From Sepioteuthis lessoniana (taxonomy: Eukaryota; Mollusca; Cephalopoda; Myopsida; Loliginidae): a stretch of 64,000 bases of DNA. The notes beneath the pieces are model-generated. The model saw only the letters and a program-made list of their open reading frames with translations. It was not told the DNA's origin and ran no database searches. A program made the position numbers and the translations under genes. Numbering within the stretch: the first letter of the stretch is position 1; every line of letters starts with the position of its first letter. Location of the stretch: NCBI GenBank assembly GCA_963585895.1, contig CAUZXS010004319.1, forward strand, positions 22,501 through 86,500. The letters run 5' to 3'. Positions 10,204 through 19,609 of the stretch are shown one piece after another.

Positions 10204-10250
10204 TCCCAATCAAATTTCAATATCATTTTCTTTTATTCTTTTCCAATGTA
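9360..10250 (+). repeat. Polypyrimidine tract with (TTTC)n cassettes
   Basis: Almost purely T/C on the plus strand. From 9960 a cassette of (TTTC)n plus TATTTCATTTTTCTTCGTTT-TTTATTTGATTTC recurs three times at about 70-90 bp spacing. Long Phe/Leu/Ser frames here are translated repeat, not genes. Such mirror-symmetric purine/pyrimidine DNA can form triplex structures (general knowledge). Confidence 0.9.
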
Positions 10251-10256
10251 TTAATA

Positions 10257-10510
10257 GACATGAGACTAAACTGTATCTGCTTAAAAATTAGTCGCATTGA
10301 AAAGGACCGTATCAAAAACAAAAATTAATAAATCAATAAATGGATAAATTGAAATATGAACAAAACAAAAACTAAACAAATAAAAAAATAGCTCTTAAGA
10401 GACAATTACTCCAACAATGTAAATATGAACGTAGATTGAACGCGGTTCTCTAACCTCTGGGCATAAAATATTCACAGTTGTGTTAACATGCCGTTAAAAT
10501 CAATCTGAAT
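10257..10510 (+). mobile_element. H element, copy 3 (3' part)
   Basis: ACTAAACTGTATCTGC (10264) and then the H 3' half: AAAGGACCGTATCAAAAAC, an A-rich segment with AATCAATAAATGG, ATGTAAATATGAACG, GGTTCTCTAACCTCTGGGCA, and the tail AACATGCCGTTAAAATCAATC at about 10486. It separates two polypyrimidine blocks. Confidence 0.65.
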
Positions 10511-10516
10511 CTGAAT

Positions 10517-10857
10517 ATGTTTTTCTCGATTGGGTTCTTTCGTACCTTTTTTATTATTTCTTTCACGTTTCTGCCATGTTTTAACTATATTTCATTAGTG
10601 CCTTCATTTCTTTTCAGTTTAATTCTATTATTCAATTTTCTTGTTTTTCCCAATTCGATTCCTTTGTTTGGTATTCCTTTTTCTGTACAACCCACTGTTC
10701 GTTTTTCCTTTGATTACTTTTTCATTTGACCGAATTGTTTTAAGTTTCACACTTCTTTCTTTCTTTCTTTTATTAGTCTTTCTTTCTTTCTTTCTTTCTT
10801 TTTTTCCTTTCTTTCTTTCTTTTCATTCTCTTTTCTTTTTTTGGTTTCAGGTACTTT

Positions 10858-10905
<48 letters not shown>

Positions 10906-10912
10906 TTATTAG

Positions 10913-10964
<52 letters not shown>

Positions 10965-11024
10965 TGGTTTCAGGTACTTTTCTTTCTTTCTTTCTTTCTT
11001 TCTTTCTTTGGTTTCAGGTACTTT

Positions 11025-11071
<47 letters not shown>

Positions 11072-11400
11072 AGCCCTTGATAATCTTTTTTCTATTTTTG
11101 ATTTCACATATTCCTTGTTTGTTTGTTTTTCTTTTTTTTTTCTATTTTTAGTTTCTGATAATCTTTTTTTTTTCTTTTTTTCCTCTTACCTATTGTTTTG
11201 TTTAAGACACATTTCTTTTTTGTTGGCCAGACAATTCTTTTGTTCTATTTCTCTGATTCTTTTTTATTCCTTGGCTTCAACTTTATTTCCTTTGATTTCT
11301 GTCATCTCTCTTAAATATTCTTTCATCTTTCTTGCATTTTGAATGTCTTTTTCTTTCTTTCTTTCTTTTTTTTTTCTTTCTTTCTTTCTAGTTTCAATTA
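10517..11400 (+). repeat. Polypyrimidine tract, second block
   Basis: (TTTC)n runs separated by two recurrent spacers, TTTTATTAGTC (near 10768 and 10908) and TTTGGTTTCAGGTACTTTTC (near 10842, 10965 and 11008). The same two spacers recur at 15.49-15.57 kb. The 233-residue plus frame is a repeat artefact. Confidence 0.9.
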
Positions 11401-11619
11401 ACTGCTTTGATGTTAAAGTAACGACGATAGATTCTTATCTTCAAGCTATATTAATCTCCCCCAACACTTATAAATGTTTTACAATCAAATCATAGTAACA
11501 ATTTTACAATCCCGTCTATTTACGATCGATTCATATTTTCTTACATTATTTAACCCACTTAATTACGAGGTTTATTAAATAAGTTTCCAGACTTTTTTCG
11601 TATGGACACTTTTAATGAT

Positions 11620-12300
11620 AGTACACACATGAAACTCTAGTCCCCTTTGAAGTAATCTCCTCCGGCTGCAATGCACTTGTTGTATAGTTCCAACAAATTC
11701 TGGAAGGCCCCATGGAAGTCCTCTTGTGTGAGCGTGTCAATGACCTTCGTCACAGCCTCTTTCATCTCCTCAATTGTCTCATAACGACAACCTCTGAGCT
11801 TAGGGAATAACTAAAAGTCATAGGGAGCAAGGTCTGGACTATAGGGAGAGTGAGGAACTGTCTTGATGCTCATCTTGGTCAAATAGTCTGTGACAAGGAT
11901 GGAATTGCGGACTTGTATATTGTCCTGGTGGAAATGCCACTGACCCGATTTGAAGAGTGCTGGCCTCTTCCGACGGAATCACTTCCTGAACTCCCTTAAA
12001 AACCTCAACATAGTAACGCTAACCCTAACCCTAACCCTTTGGTGTTCTGACTTCCCTACTCCTCTCACACCTCTCATCATCCCTCACAGACTCCTTGCCT
12101 TTCTTGAATCTCTTATGCTACTCAAAAACTGATGCTCGATTCATGCAAGATGCTCCAAAAGCAGTCTGAAGCATTCCATACGTTTCTGTGGAATTTTTCC
12201 CATATTTTAAAACAAATGTATTGCATATCGTTCTTCCTCACGTCCAGATTTCATTTTTGAAATTCACCAGCTGTGACAATCAGGCCTTAGTAGGGTGTAT
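11620..12300 (-). pseudogene. Mariner transposase remnant (N- and C-terminal parts joined)
   Basis: Reading minus from about 12285: an N-terminal helix-turn-helix region with ERYAIHLF, YGMLQTAFGASCMNRAS and RFKKGKESV across frames. Near 12040 it jumps over the middle of the protein. It then continues REFRK-FRRKRPALFKSG, QWHFHQDN (second catalytic Asp region), VPHSPYSPDLAPYDF (third Asp region), and a stop. After it comes LFPKLRGCRYETIEEMKEAV and LLELYNKCIAAGGDYF. The first catalytic Asp (DETW block) lies in the deleted part, so it is inactive. The C-terminal architecture is that of a mariner (D,D34-37D) transposase. Confidence 0.8.
12014..12037 (-). repeat. Short telomere-like (TTAGGG) string
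   Basis: Three to four CCCTAA units on the plus strand (GCTAACCCTAACCCTAACCC), located exactly at the junction of the mariner internal deletion. Interstitial telomeric strings at repair junctions are known from other genomes. Confidence 0.85.
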
Positions 12301-12509
12301 TCCAATTCCTGCTGTAGCTGTTCATTTGAACCTGAAATCATAAAAATTAGTCAGTCATCTCATAAGATGTATGGCAATAACATAGTGAATTTTCAAGAGT
12401 CTACGACAATTTTAAATGCCTGTACAAAAAAGTCAGGAAACTTACTGAATGCACCACGTATCTGACCAAATTAATGTATTCTTCCCTGTAGTAGACAAGG
12501 ATTTGGCTT

Positions 12510-12571
12510 TGGTGAGGAAAAAAGAAAGAAAGAAAGAAAGAAATCAAATAAAAAACGAAGAAAAATGAAAT

Positions 12572-12618
<47 letters not shown>

Positions 12619-12652
12619 GCAAATATAAGCAGAAATGAGTAAAAAAAAAATG
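12510..12652 (-). repeat. Inverted copy of a TTTC cassette
   Basis: Plus-strand GAAA runs with the spacer AAATCAAATAAAAAACGAAG and the flank GAGCAAATATAAGCAGAAAT. These are the reverse complement of the TTTC cassette and its flank at about 9930-10050, including non-microsatellite bases, so a ~140-bp piece has been copied in inverted orientation. Confidence 0.75.
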
Positions 12653-12676
12653 TTTGCTGATTGGCAAGGAAAAGTC

Positions 12677-12678
<2 letters not shown>

Positions 12679-12714
<36 letters not shown>
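12679..12714. repeat. (TA)n microsatellite
   Basis: Pure TA run downstream of the inverted GAAA cassette. Confidence 0.95.
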
Positions 12715-12716
<2 letters not shown>

Positions 12717-12902
12717 CTTTTCAGGTTCATATGATAAATCTCACATACAGAGCGTATACAATGTAGCTGGAAGAAAACTAAAATCTGGTTAAATTATCAT
12801 TATAAATTCATTTCGGTGAAGAATATAATCTTCGTCTTTTCAGGCGACATAAATGCTTAATTTGAGGATAAAAAAACAGCAAATATAGATTACAATATAC
12901 AT

Positions 12903-13187
12903 ATTTACCAACCCCTCCGCTCGGGCAGGATATGACACAAGGTCAATTTTTAAGCGGAGTTTAACAAGTTTGAATTTAGAGTTTTCCTTTTCCTAGACTA
13001 GTTGCCTCATCAAGGCTGAAGAACACAGTTTGTCCTACTATTTACCCATAGCTAGAGAGAAAATAATTGGATTCATACTTCTCCCATAGGTGTTAGTGCT
13101 ATGTGAAATGCCTTCAGTCTCGTCTAGGATTTGAACTCGTGTCGCCGTGTCCATTTCCTACGACGATAACCATTATACCACGGGCAC
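12903..13187 (-). mobile_element. SINE-A, full-length copy
   Basis: Reading minus from 13187: GTGCCCGTGGTATAATGG (A box), GAGTTCAAATCCTAGACGAG (B box), the CACATAGCACTAACACC region, CAATTATTTTCTCTCTAGC, CTAGTCTAGGAAAAGGAAAA, and a 3' end with CCTGCCCGAGCGGAGGGG and TTGGTAAATAT at 12903. No protein is encoded. Family knowledge: such SINEs are transcribed by RNA polymerase III and copied by a LINE reverse transcriptase. Confidence 0.85.
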
Positions 13188-13387
13188 ATTATATGTATAT
13201 ATAAAAAGAAAAAAGTTGTAAAAAAAGAAGGTAAATAATTTTGGGGCGAAAAAGAAAGGGAGTTCAAAACAAGAAAAGTATTAATAGTATCAAGAACTCA
13301 TATCATCTGAAGAGACAAAGATTATATTCTTTGCCGAAATAAATCTATAAGGACAATTTAACCAGGTTTGAGTTTTCTTCTAATTAC

Positions 13388-13438
<51 letters not shown>
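13388..13438. repeat. (TA)n microsatellite
   Basis: Pure TA run in front of the P minisatellite. Confidence 0.95.
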
Positions 13439-13440
<2 letters not shown>

Positions 13441-13895
13441 GATAAGAAGAACTCATTTGTTTGCACATAGTTAAATGATTTCATTTATCTTTATTCAACT
13501 CTAATGATTCTATTTAATATAAAACTTTTATTTGCACACAGTTTCAATGATTTTAAGTATTGCTATTTATTGTTTGCACATAGCTAAATGGTTTCAAATA
13601 TTGCTATTCATTGATTACATACTGTTAAATGTTTTCACTTATTTCTATTTAACATAATTCTATTTAGTATTAATAATAATCCCAAGTAGAAATTCTATTT
13701 GACCAATTGGTACATATTTGACCCTAACAGGTACTATCGTTCCATATTGGCCTGGACCTGGGTGTAACGACAAGCTCCGGCACTTCGGTCTCAACATCAG
13801 ATGCAGTTTAGTGTCATACCCAGGACACTCGTTAAAGCGAGGTTTGCGCTTCTGCATAGATGCAGTCGGTGTATTATACAACACTAACCCACTAG
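13439..13895 (-). mobile_element. P element, copy 5 (no tail)
   Basis: Minisatellite units (TTTGCACATAGTTAAATG and variants) at 13452-13680, then the body with GGCCTGGACCTGGG, ATCAGATGCAGTTTAGTG and AGATGCAGTCGGTGTATT. The tail is absent; a TA run borders its left end. Confidence 0.65.
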
Positions 13896-14263
13896 GCTAT
13901 TGCTACACAGAGAGCGTTTGTGTTCATTTCCTGTTACATAGGAATAATGCTGTTCCGGATAGAAAATTTCAACTCATTGCTGTATTGATTTCCTAAATGA
14001 TATGACACGAGGTTAGGTCCAAATCGGGAACCCTCCTGCTTATAGGCAGGCTGTGAGAAAAAATATCTTATACCGTCTGTGCGAGGCACCTGATAATAGA
14101 CCTGATCCTATCTCTTTCAGTCAAAGTGGAGAGGTGTTGCTTGGAAGGTCGGCACCCTTTGAAAGCCCCAATTTACTTGTTCTCCATCCGAAGCCAAAGT
14201 ATTATTCAACGCTTTGCTGAACGAATTTAACACATAAAAGTTAACGCACAAAAGTTTCCATAG

Positions 14264-14515
14264 AGGGTGGGTGTCCTTGTAGTGTTATGGTTAAAGCGAT
14301 GGACTAGGGAATCGTTGAAAGCGAGTTCGATCTTCAGTCGTGCTATTACGTTGACTTTCGGACAAATACGTTCGGGAAAGGTATGAACACCCTTGTCCTC
14401 CTGGCTACTGTTTAAATAGTACCACTAATGCTCTGCTAGAAGGCTGGCTTTGGCGTTAAATAATCTACAAAGGTTGATATGCCATTAAACAAAGAAACCA
14501 AACGAAATCAAACCA
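14264..14515 (+). mobile_element. SINE-B, copy 3
   Basis: Head GGGTGTCCTTGTAGTGTTATGG with an imperfect A box, B box GAGTTCGATCTTC, body GGGAAAGGTATGAACACCC, and tail TTGGCGTTAAATAATCTACA-AAGGTTGATATGCCATTAAAC at about 14450, ending in AAACCAAACGAAATC. It gives one of the clearest stem-loop tails. Confidence 0.8.
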
Positions 14516-15070
14516 AAAATATCCATAAAACCCCTTTGCGGTGGTCAAATGTAATGTAAGGTCTGGATTAACGCAGGGTCCCTCATGTGAAGGAGGAGGG
14601 AGAATAATTACCAAAAATGTCTCTCATTTCTTTTTACAGTGCGCCAAAGGCGTCAGGCGATAAACCTTTAAGTCGAAGTGTGTAGAAGCTTCCTGCTGTC
14701 CCTGACAAATGCACACAACTAAAGAAACCGGAAATTAGCGCAACAGGTTGTGCGCAAATCCCGCTCCTCATATTCAGCCGGGCATTTATGACCCCTAACT
14801 CTCGCCGTTTCTCGTGACAGAGCTGTACTAACCGGTTAATGAGGGTTAAAAGGCCGGTTATCAGACACCATGAATTTTTTAGCTCGAGAATAAAATTTAT
14901 TAGCCTCTAAAGATCTAATTACAATCCGGATACATTTTACGTCTTTGTGGCTATTTCTCTAGATTGTCTGAAAAAAATGTTAGCTTTTTAGTGGGCAAAG
15001 TTTGAATATGTTAGAGATTCGTTGTCTGGCGTCAAATATTCTGAGCGCACAGATCAATGATTTTAGTTGC
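14516..15070. other. Low-repeat interval
   Basis: Mixed-composition sequence containing AACCGGTT...AAAGGCCGGTT (14828-14859), an imperfect inverted pair. I see no coding frame with recognisable motifs and no repeat shared with the rest of the window. Confidence 0.4.
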
Positions 15071-15079
15071 TTTTTTTAG

Positions 15080-15346
15080 AAACATATTTTTATTTTTTAT
15101 TTATTTATTTTTTTTCGAATTTTTATTTTTTTCGTTTTGCTTGTACTTTTTTTTCTCTTTTCCTTCTTTTTCAGTTTTCTTTTTTTTCTTTTGATTTTGC
15201 ATTCCTTTCGTAAGTTTTTCTTTTTTATTATGCAGGTTGGCAAATTCTTTCTTTCTTTCTTTCTTTCTTTCTTTTTTAGCTGGTTCATTTCTTTCTGCTT
15301 TCCTTCTTTTTTGATTTTCTTTTTTGCTTTTTTCTTGTACAGAAAT

Positions 15347-15399
<53 letters not shown>

Positions 15400-15499
15400 A
15401 ATTATTTCGTCCCTTTTCAGTTGGTTTTCTTTATTTTTCCTTTAATTTCATTTGTTTGGATATATTACAGCCACTTTCTTTCTTTCTTTCTTTTATTAG

Positions 15500-15542
<43 letters not shown>

Positions 15543-15570
15543 CTTTTCTTTCTTTGGTTTCAGGTACTTT

Positions 15571-15602
<32 letters not shown>

Positions 15603-15690
15603 TACTTGTTCATTTCTTTCTTCTTTACTTTTTTTCAATCTTCTTTTATTTTTTATGCTGACTACCGAATTCTCTATTCAGTCTATATAA
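15080..15690 (+). repeat. Polypyrimidine tract with duplicated TTTC cassette
   Basis: TTTC runs with the spacers TTTTATTAGTC (15494) and TTTGGTTTCAGGTACTTTTC (15553), identical to spacers at 10.77-11.03 kb. The tract was therefore duplicated as a block, not grown independently. Confidence 0.9.
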
Positions 15691-16084
15691 AACAATGGTT
15701 TAACTACGCACACCTCTATAAACAACATTCGTTACCGTTTTAGATGTTTCTCCAATTTTGTTTCTTTTAAGAAATTTTTACCTGGTATCTAATTCCTTTC
15801 ACAAAGCACCCTATACCTTTTAACTTTTTTTTTACTTTTTTACATATCCATTCACTGCAGTTGACTGGGTCATTAAGAGAAAAAAATATATTTCCCCTAA
15901 CGGAATAAGCCGATTTGTATACAGATGTTTCTTTTTCCATTTCTCCCCTTTGAAATTTTCTCTTTCTTTCTTTTTTGTTCTTTTCCTTTTCCCGCTTTCT
16001 TTTGATATATTTCGATTTTTCTTTCAGTCTTTCTTAGTTTATCGTTCTTTATTTATTTTGAATCCAACTCATTTGTTCAACGCT

Positions 16085-17218
16085 CTGTCGACGGAGCTTA
16101 GAATAGATTGACTGTGTTGCCTGAAGAGGTGTGAGGCCCTCTCCGTCAAAAATAGAATTGGCCTGGGAATGACACCGAACTGCATCTGATGGTGAGGCTC
16201 GCGTTCTCGAGATTTGTAGAGTTTGTAGTACCTCTTCATTACCATTACTCACCGGTCATTCTGACTAGTTTGTTGGTTAGTTGGCTTTTATGGCATATCA
16301 ACCTTTGTAGGTTATTTGACGCCAAAGCTATTTTTATACAAATAGTCAGTTCTATTTTAAACAATTCACTTTAGCATAAGTCAATAGTTTAATTGTCAAA
16401 AACATTTCTATTTCAAGCTATTCAGTTTATTCAAACAGAGCTAACCCAGTTTAATATAAGTACAGATTTTGTTTACATACAATTAAATGTCAAAACAGAT
16501 CTATATTAAACAATTCAGTTTTGCATAAGTACACTTTCAATGTCAAAAACAGTTCCATTTCAAACAATTCAGTTTAGCATAAGCACGCTGTTTAAATGTA
16601 AGCTCAGTTTAATAGTAAAACAAAAAACATTTCTATTTAAAGCTATTCAGTTTAGTCAAACCGTTCTAATTAAAACAATTCAGTTTAACATAAGTATATA
16701 GTTAATTCTATTTAACCCATAGATAAGGCCCCATCAGGTGCTACCACGCCGGGCCAGAGCGGACCTGGGAGCAATAGCATTGAAGGAGTGCTCTGCATTC
16801 CCCAAAGCTCCAGCATCACGGGAACCTCACCATCAGATTATTTAGTGTCATATCCAGAACACTCATTGGGCGTGGGGGTTAGCCGGTTACCCCTCTGCAG
16901 AGATGCAGTCGGTGTATTTATAGCCCCAGCCGACTGGGCAATTCTCACAGAGAGTGGTGGTATGTATTTACTATCAGTTAAGCACGGGCAGGATGTGAAA
17001 TAAGGTCACTCGGAGTGATAGTAACTGTGAGGATCTCACCTATAGGCAAATTTCTTATAGATCGGACTGTGTGCAAAACACACATACACACATACACGCA
17101 CACGCAAAAGAAACAGCTATATAAAAATGTTAATAAGACTGTACAATGAGCGCGATTCCTTAACCTCGAGGCATAAAAGGACTTTTGACGAGTTGAGATG
17201 GCTTTAAAATCAACCAAC
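16085..17218 (+). mobile_element. H element, copy 4 (interrupted by P copy 6)
   Basis: The 5' body at 16090-16262 (GAGCTTAGAATAGATTGACT, ACTGCATCTGATGGTGAGGC) resumes after the P insertion with the H 3' half at 16946-17218 (GACTGTACAATGAGCGCGAT, CTTAACCTCGAGGCATAAAA, TTTAAAATCAACCAACC). A scrap of SINE-A 3' sequence (GCACGGGCAGGATGTG) is embedded at about 16982. Confidence 0.6.
16264..16945 (-). mobile_element. P element, copy 6
   Basis: Complete: tail complement GGCTTTTATGGCATATCAACC at 16284, about seven minisatellite units (CAATTCAGTTTAGCATAAGT type) at 16345-16710, and a body ending CCCAGCCGACTGGG at about 16939. Similar flanks CATTCTGAC and AATTCTCAC suggest a short target duplication. 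Confidence 0.75.
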
Positions 17219-17259
17219 CACTTATTTACTCTCTTTTCTATCTTTTTTATGTTTTCTAC

Positions 17260-17295
17260 ATAATTTTTTTTTTATAAAGCTCATTTACTCCTGCT

Positions 17296-17348
<53 letters not shown>

Positions 17349-17390
17349 AACTCTGTTTATATGTCCTTTTTCTTCATTTTTTATCTGATT

Positions 17391-17422
<32 letters not shown>

Positions 17423-17438
17423 TTACAGACAAGCGAAT

Positions 17439-17474
<36 letters not shown>

Positions 17475-17490
17475 TTACAGACAAGCGAAT

Positions 17491-17545
<55 letters not shown>

Positions 17546-17604
17546 ACAGACTAGCGAATTCTTTCTTTCTTTCTTTCTCTCTTTCTTTCTACAGACTAGC
17601 GAAT

Positions 17605-17635
<31 letters not shown>

Positions 17636-17636
17636 C

Positions 17637-17673
<37 letters not shown>

Positions 17674-17740
17674 AGACTAGCGAATTCTTTCTTTCTTTCT
17701 TTCTTTCTTACTTTCTTTCTTTCTTTCTTTTCATTTAATC
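17260..17740 (+). repeat. TTTC tract with ACAGACTAGCGAATTC spacers
   Basis: TTTC runs are punctuated five times by ACAGAC(A/T)AGCGAATTC at irregular spacing between about 17424 and 17685. The spacer is non-microsatellite sequence, so the whole cassette has been tandemly amplified. The plus frame 17361-17738 is an artefact of it. Confidence 0.9.
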
Positions 17741-17967
17741 ATTTTCCCTTTTAAATTAATTCTCTGTTTTTCTTCTTCAATTCTGTTTCTTCTGCCATTA
17801 TTTTCTCTGTGGTTTTTTACTCATTTGTATTTTTAAAAATATTCGTCTTATTCTTCTTTGCTGACTATTTTCATCTTTTTATTATATCATTCTTAATGTT
17901 CACGTCACTAAATTTCTAAGCAAAGAATTTGGCCAATATTGATTATTGATATCTTGTTATTTCTCAG

Positions 17968-18196
17968 GTACACAATAGAGCTGCTGGATTTTTACTTCGA
18001 TTCTGATATTCTTGTCTACATTCTGTACTATGTTTTATTTGGAATGAAAAGAAGTCAAGAGGTCGCAGTGGATTACACGTTTCTTTTCGCTGGAATAAGT
18101 CATATGACAACAATGAATCTAAAGAAAATAGTAAGCTGGCTTCGTGAACGAAGATTTATGAAGTTCTTCGATTGGTGCAGACAGGCCGGTGGCTGA
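17968..18196 (+). CDS. Candidate terminal exon of an unrecognised gene
   Basis: A pyrimidine-rich stretch ending TTATTTCTCAG at 17967 is a reasonable splice acceptor. In frame after it: YTIELLDFYFDSDILVYIL, LFGMKRSQEVAVDYTFLF, AGISHMTTMNLKKIVSWL, ERRFMKFFDWCRQAGG, and a TGA at 18194. Composition (mixed acidic, aromatic and basic residues, balanced codons) looks more like real protein than the translated repeats nearby, and no repeat copy of it occurs elsewhere in the window. I do not recognise a family. It may also be an exon of an older transposable element. Upstream exons would have to lie outside the TTTC block. Confidence 0.3.
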
Positions 18197-18481
18197 TGAG
18201 GACTATACAAGACGCAGCGATTGCAAGGGGTCTTTGAAAGTTTTGTTTCCGATTCAGATCTGCGGTTTTGTGGCCTTGGCTCTCTACTTCATTTAGACCC
18301 TACGGCTTCTCACAAAGAGTGACCCCTCTTCCGGTAGGGTTTAGAATATGCTGTGTATTTTGCAGTGGAATATTTGCCCCTCAATAAAGGATGTATTGTA
18401 CATGACACTGAACTGAATTTCATAGTGAGGGTTTAGTTTGAGAGATTTGGAGAGTTTGAGGTATTTCTTCATTGCCATTAC

Positions 18482-18938
18482 GCTCATATCTGTCTATAGT
18501 TGCAATATGAGCTCTGGTAAAAACAAAAAAAAAATGCAATGATAACAGCAAAATTGCAATATGAGCACTGGTAAAAATGGTTGCTGAAGACATTAGGTTT
18601 ATAATATCCAGAAATTCATTCACAGATGTCCTCAAGGACACAGGGCACAGTGGATAAAGGCGTTGGTTAGATCCAGTGACATACCTAAAAGAGTGAGTTT
18701 AATACCCGGTGAAGGCAATGGAGAACTTTCAGAGGGGAAATTATCAGGAATAACTGATAACTGACATCCATTAAACATGGCTCGTGGAACTAGAGCAGTC
18801 TACTCCGGTGAGTGAAATAAAGGGCAAAGTTCGACATTCCAACCATCTGAAGAAGGCTGGAGCGTACAACGGCCGAAACGTTGTGATAAACATGGCGATA
18901 AAGATAAGGACAATAGTCCGAAAAATGTAAATAATGTA
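18482..18938 (+). mobile_element. SINE-G / Penelope-like insertion in H
   Basis: It is flanked by CCATTAC on both sides (18475-18481 and 18939-18945), a 7-bp target duplication. Inside are a direct repeat TTGCAATATGAGC(T/A)CTGG (18500 and 18553), a tRNA-like stretch with CACAGTGGATAAAGGCGTTGG and a B-box-like GAGTTTAATACCC (about 18690), and near the 3' end a hammerhead-like core CTGAAGAAGGC...GGCCGAAACGT (18848-18883). Confidence 0.45.
18848..18886 (+). ncRNA. Hammerhead-ribozyme-like core motif
   Basis: CTGAAGA (matches CUGANGA), then AGGC..GGCC able to pair as helix II, then GAAA, then CGTTG. Helix II and both conserved core strands are present. I could not locate a convincing partner for helix III with a UH cleavage site, so activity is doubtful. 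Family knowledge: hammerhead motifs are common in Penelope-like elements and some SINE-like retroposons of invertebrates. Confidence 0.3.
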
Positions 18939-19609
18939 CCATTACTCCCAGTTGTGGTAGTACCTGTTAGGGTCCCATCTATGGGTCAAATAGTTTTGTT
19001 TGAAAATTTATTCGTATTCGATAGGACCGTGTGCAAAAAAAAAAAGTTCTTATGAAACATCTATACAAAAATATAAATATGAATGTAAAATGTGTGCGAT
19101 TCCCGAACCTCTAGGCATAAAATAATCCTAAAGGGTTGACATGCCGTTAAAATCAATCAATCAATCGAAGAGTGAGGTATCTTTGGTTATTGCTTGCCGC
19201 CATTCTTTTCAGTTTGCAGTTTGGATTGTCCACTGTTGGTAGTTGATTTCTCAGAGGGTAATGGCCTGGTTAAGCGGATATCTTTTTTGTAGAACTCGTT
19301 TAACACGGTGGTGTTTGGACAACACTATAAAAGTATAATCTATGGGAGGCGGTGATCTTCTATTATACATATAACTGACATTACTTCCGAAGCGATCTCC
19401 TGACAAGTGTTGTATACAAGCTCTTGTTCATCGTTGACGAAAATGAACAGGGAATGGTGATGATGGTGTGACTAACATAGAGAAAAATATGGTCAACATA
19501 ATGAATCGATAATGTTTGTACACTCACATCGGTGACGGCAATTAAACCCGACTGGATTTTGCAAACAGTTACAATGGTGATTTGTTTATTGTGTTGAACT
19601 ACAAGTTTT

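Larger units (their letters stand above)
11566..12458 (-). mobile_element. Mariner-like transposon, internally deleted, TA-flanked
   Basis: Termini: CGAGGTTTATTAAATAAG at 11566 and the complement CGTGGTGCATTCAGTAAG at 12458, both continuing into TTTCC(A/T)GACTTTTTT. TA dinucleotides flank both sides (11564-11565, 12459-12460). Length is ~893 bp, against about 1.3 kb for an intact mariner. A telomere-like string sits at the internal deletion point (12014-12037). The same terminus recurs at the right edge of the window. Confidence 0.85.
18330..19168 (+). mobile_element. H element, copy 5 (interrupted)
   Basis: Body at 18335-18474 (GTTTAGAATATGCTGTGTAT, GAACTGAATTTCATAGTGAG), insertion 18482-18938, then CCATTACTCCCAGTTGTGG, TTCGTATTCGATAGGACCGT (19009), GTGCGATTCCCGAACCTCTA, and a tail GGCATAAAATAATCCTAAAG-GGTTGACATGCCGTTAAAATC at 19116-19156. 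This copy shows the H-type stem-loop best. Confidence 0.75.

Noticed and set aside
10641-11342. 233-residue plus frame rich in Phe, Ser, Leu
   Set aside because: It is the translation of TTTC microsatellite; the complementary frame is equally open and the spacers are non-coding repeats.
12019-12037. Chromosome end
   Set aside because: Only three to four telomere-like units, embedded inside a mariner with sequence continuing on both sides.
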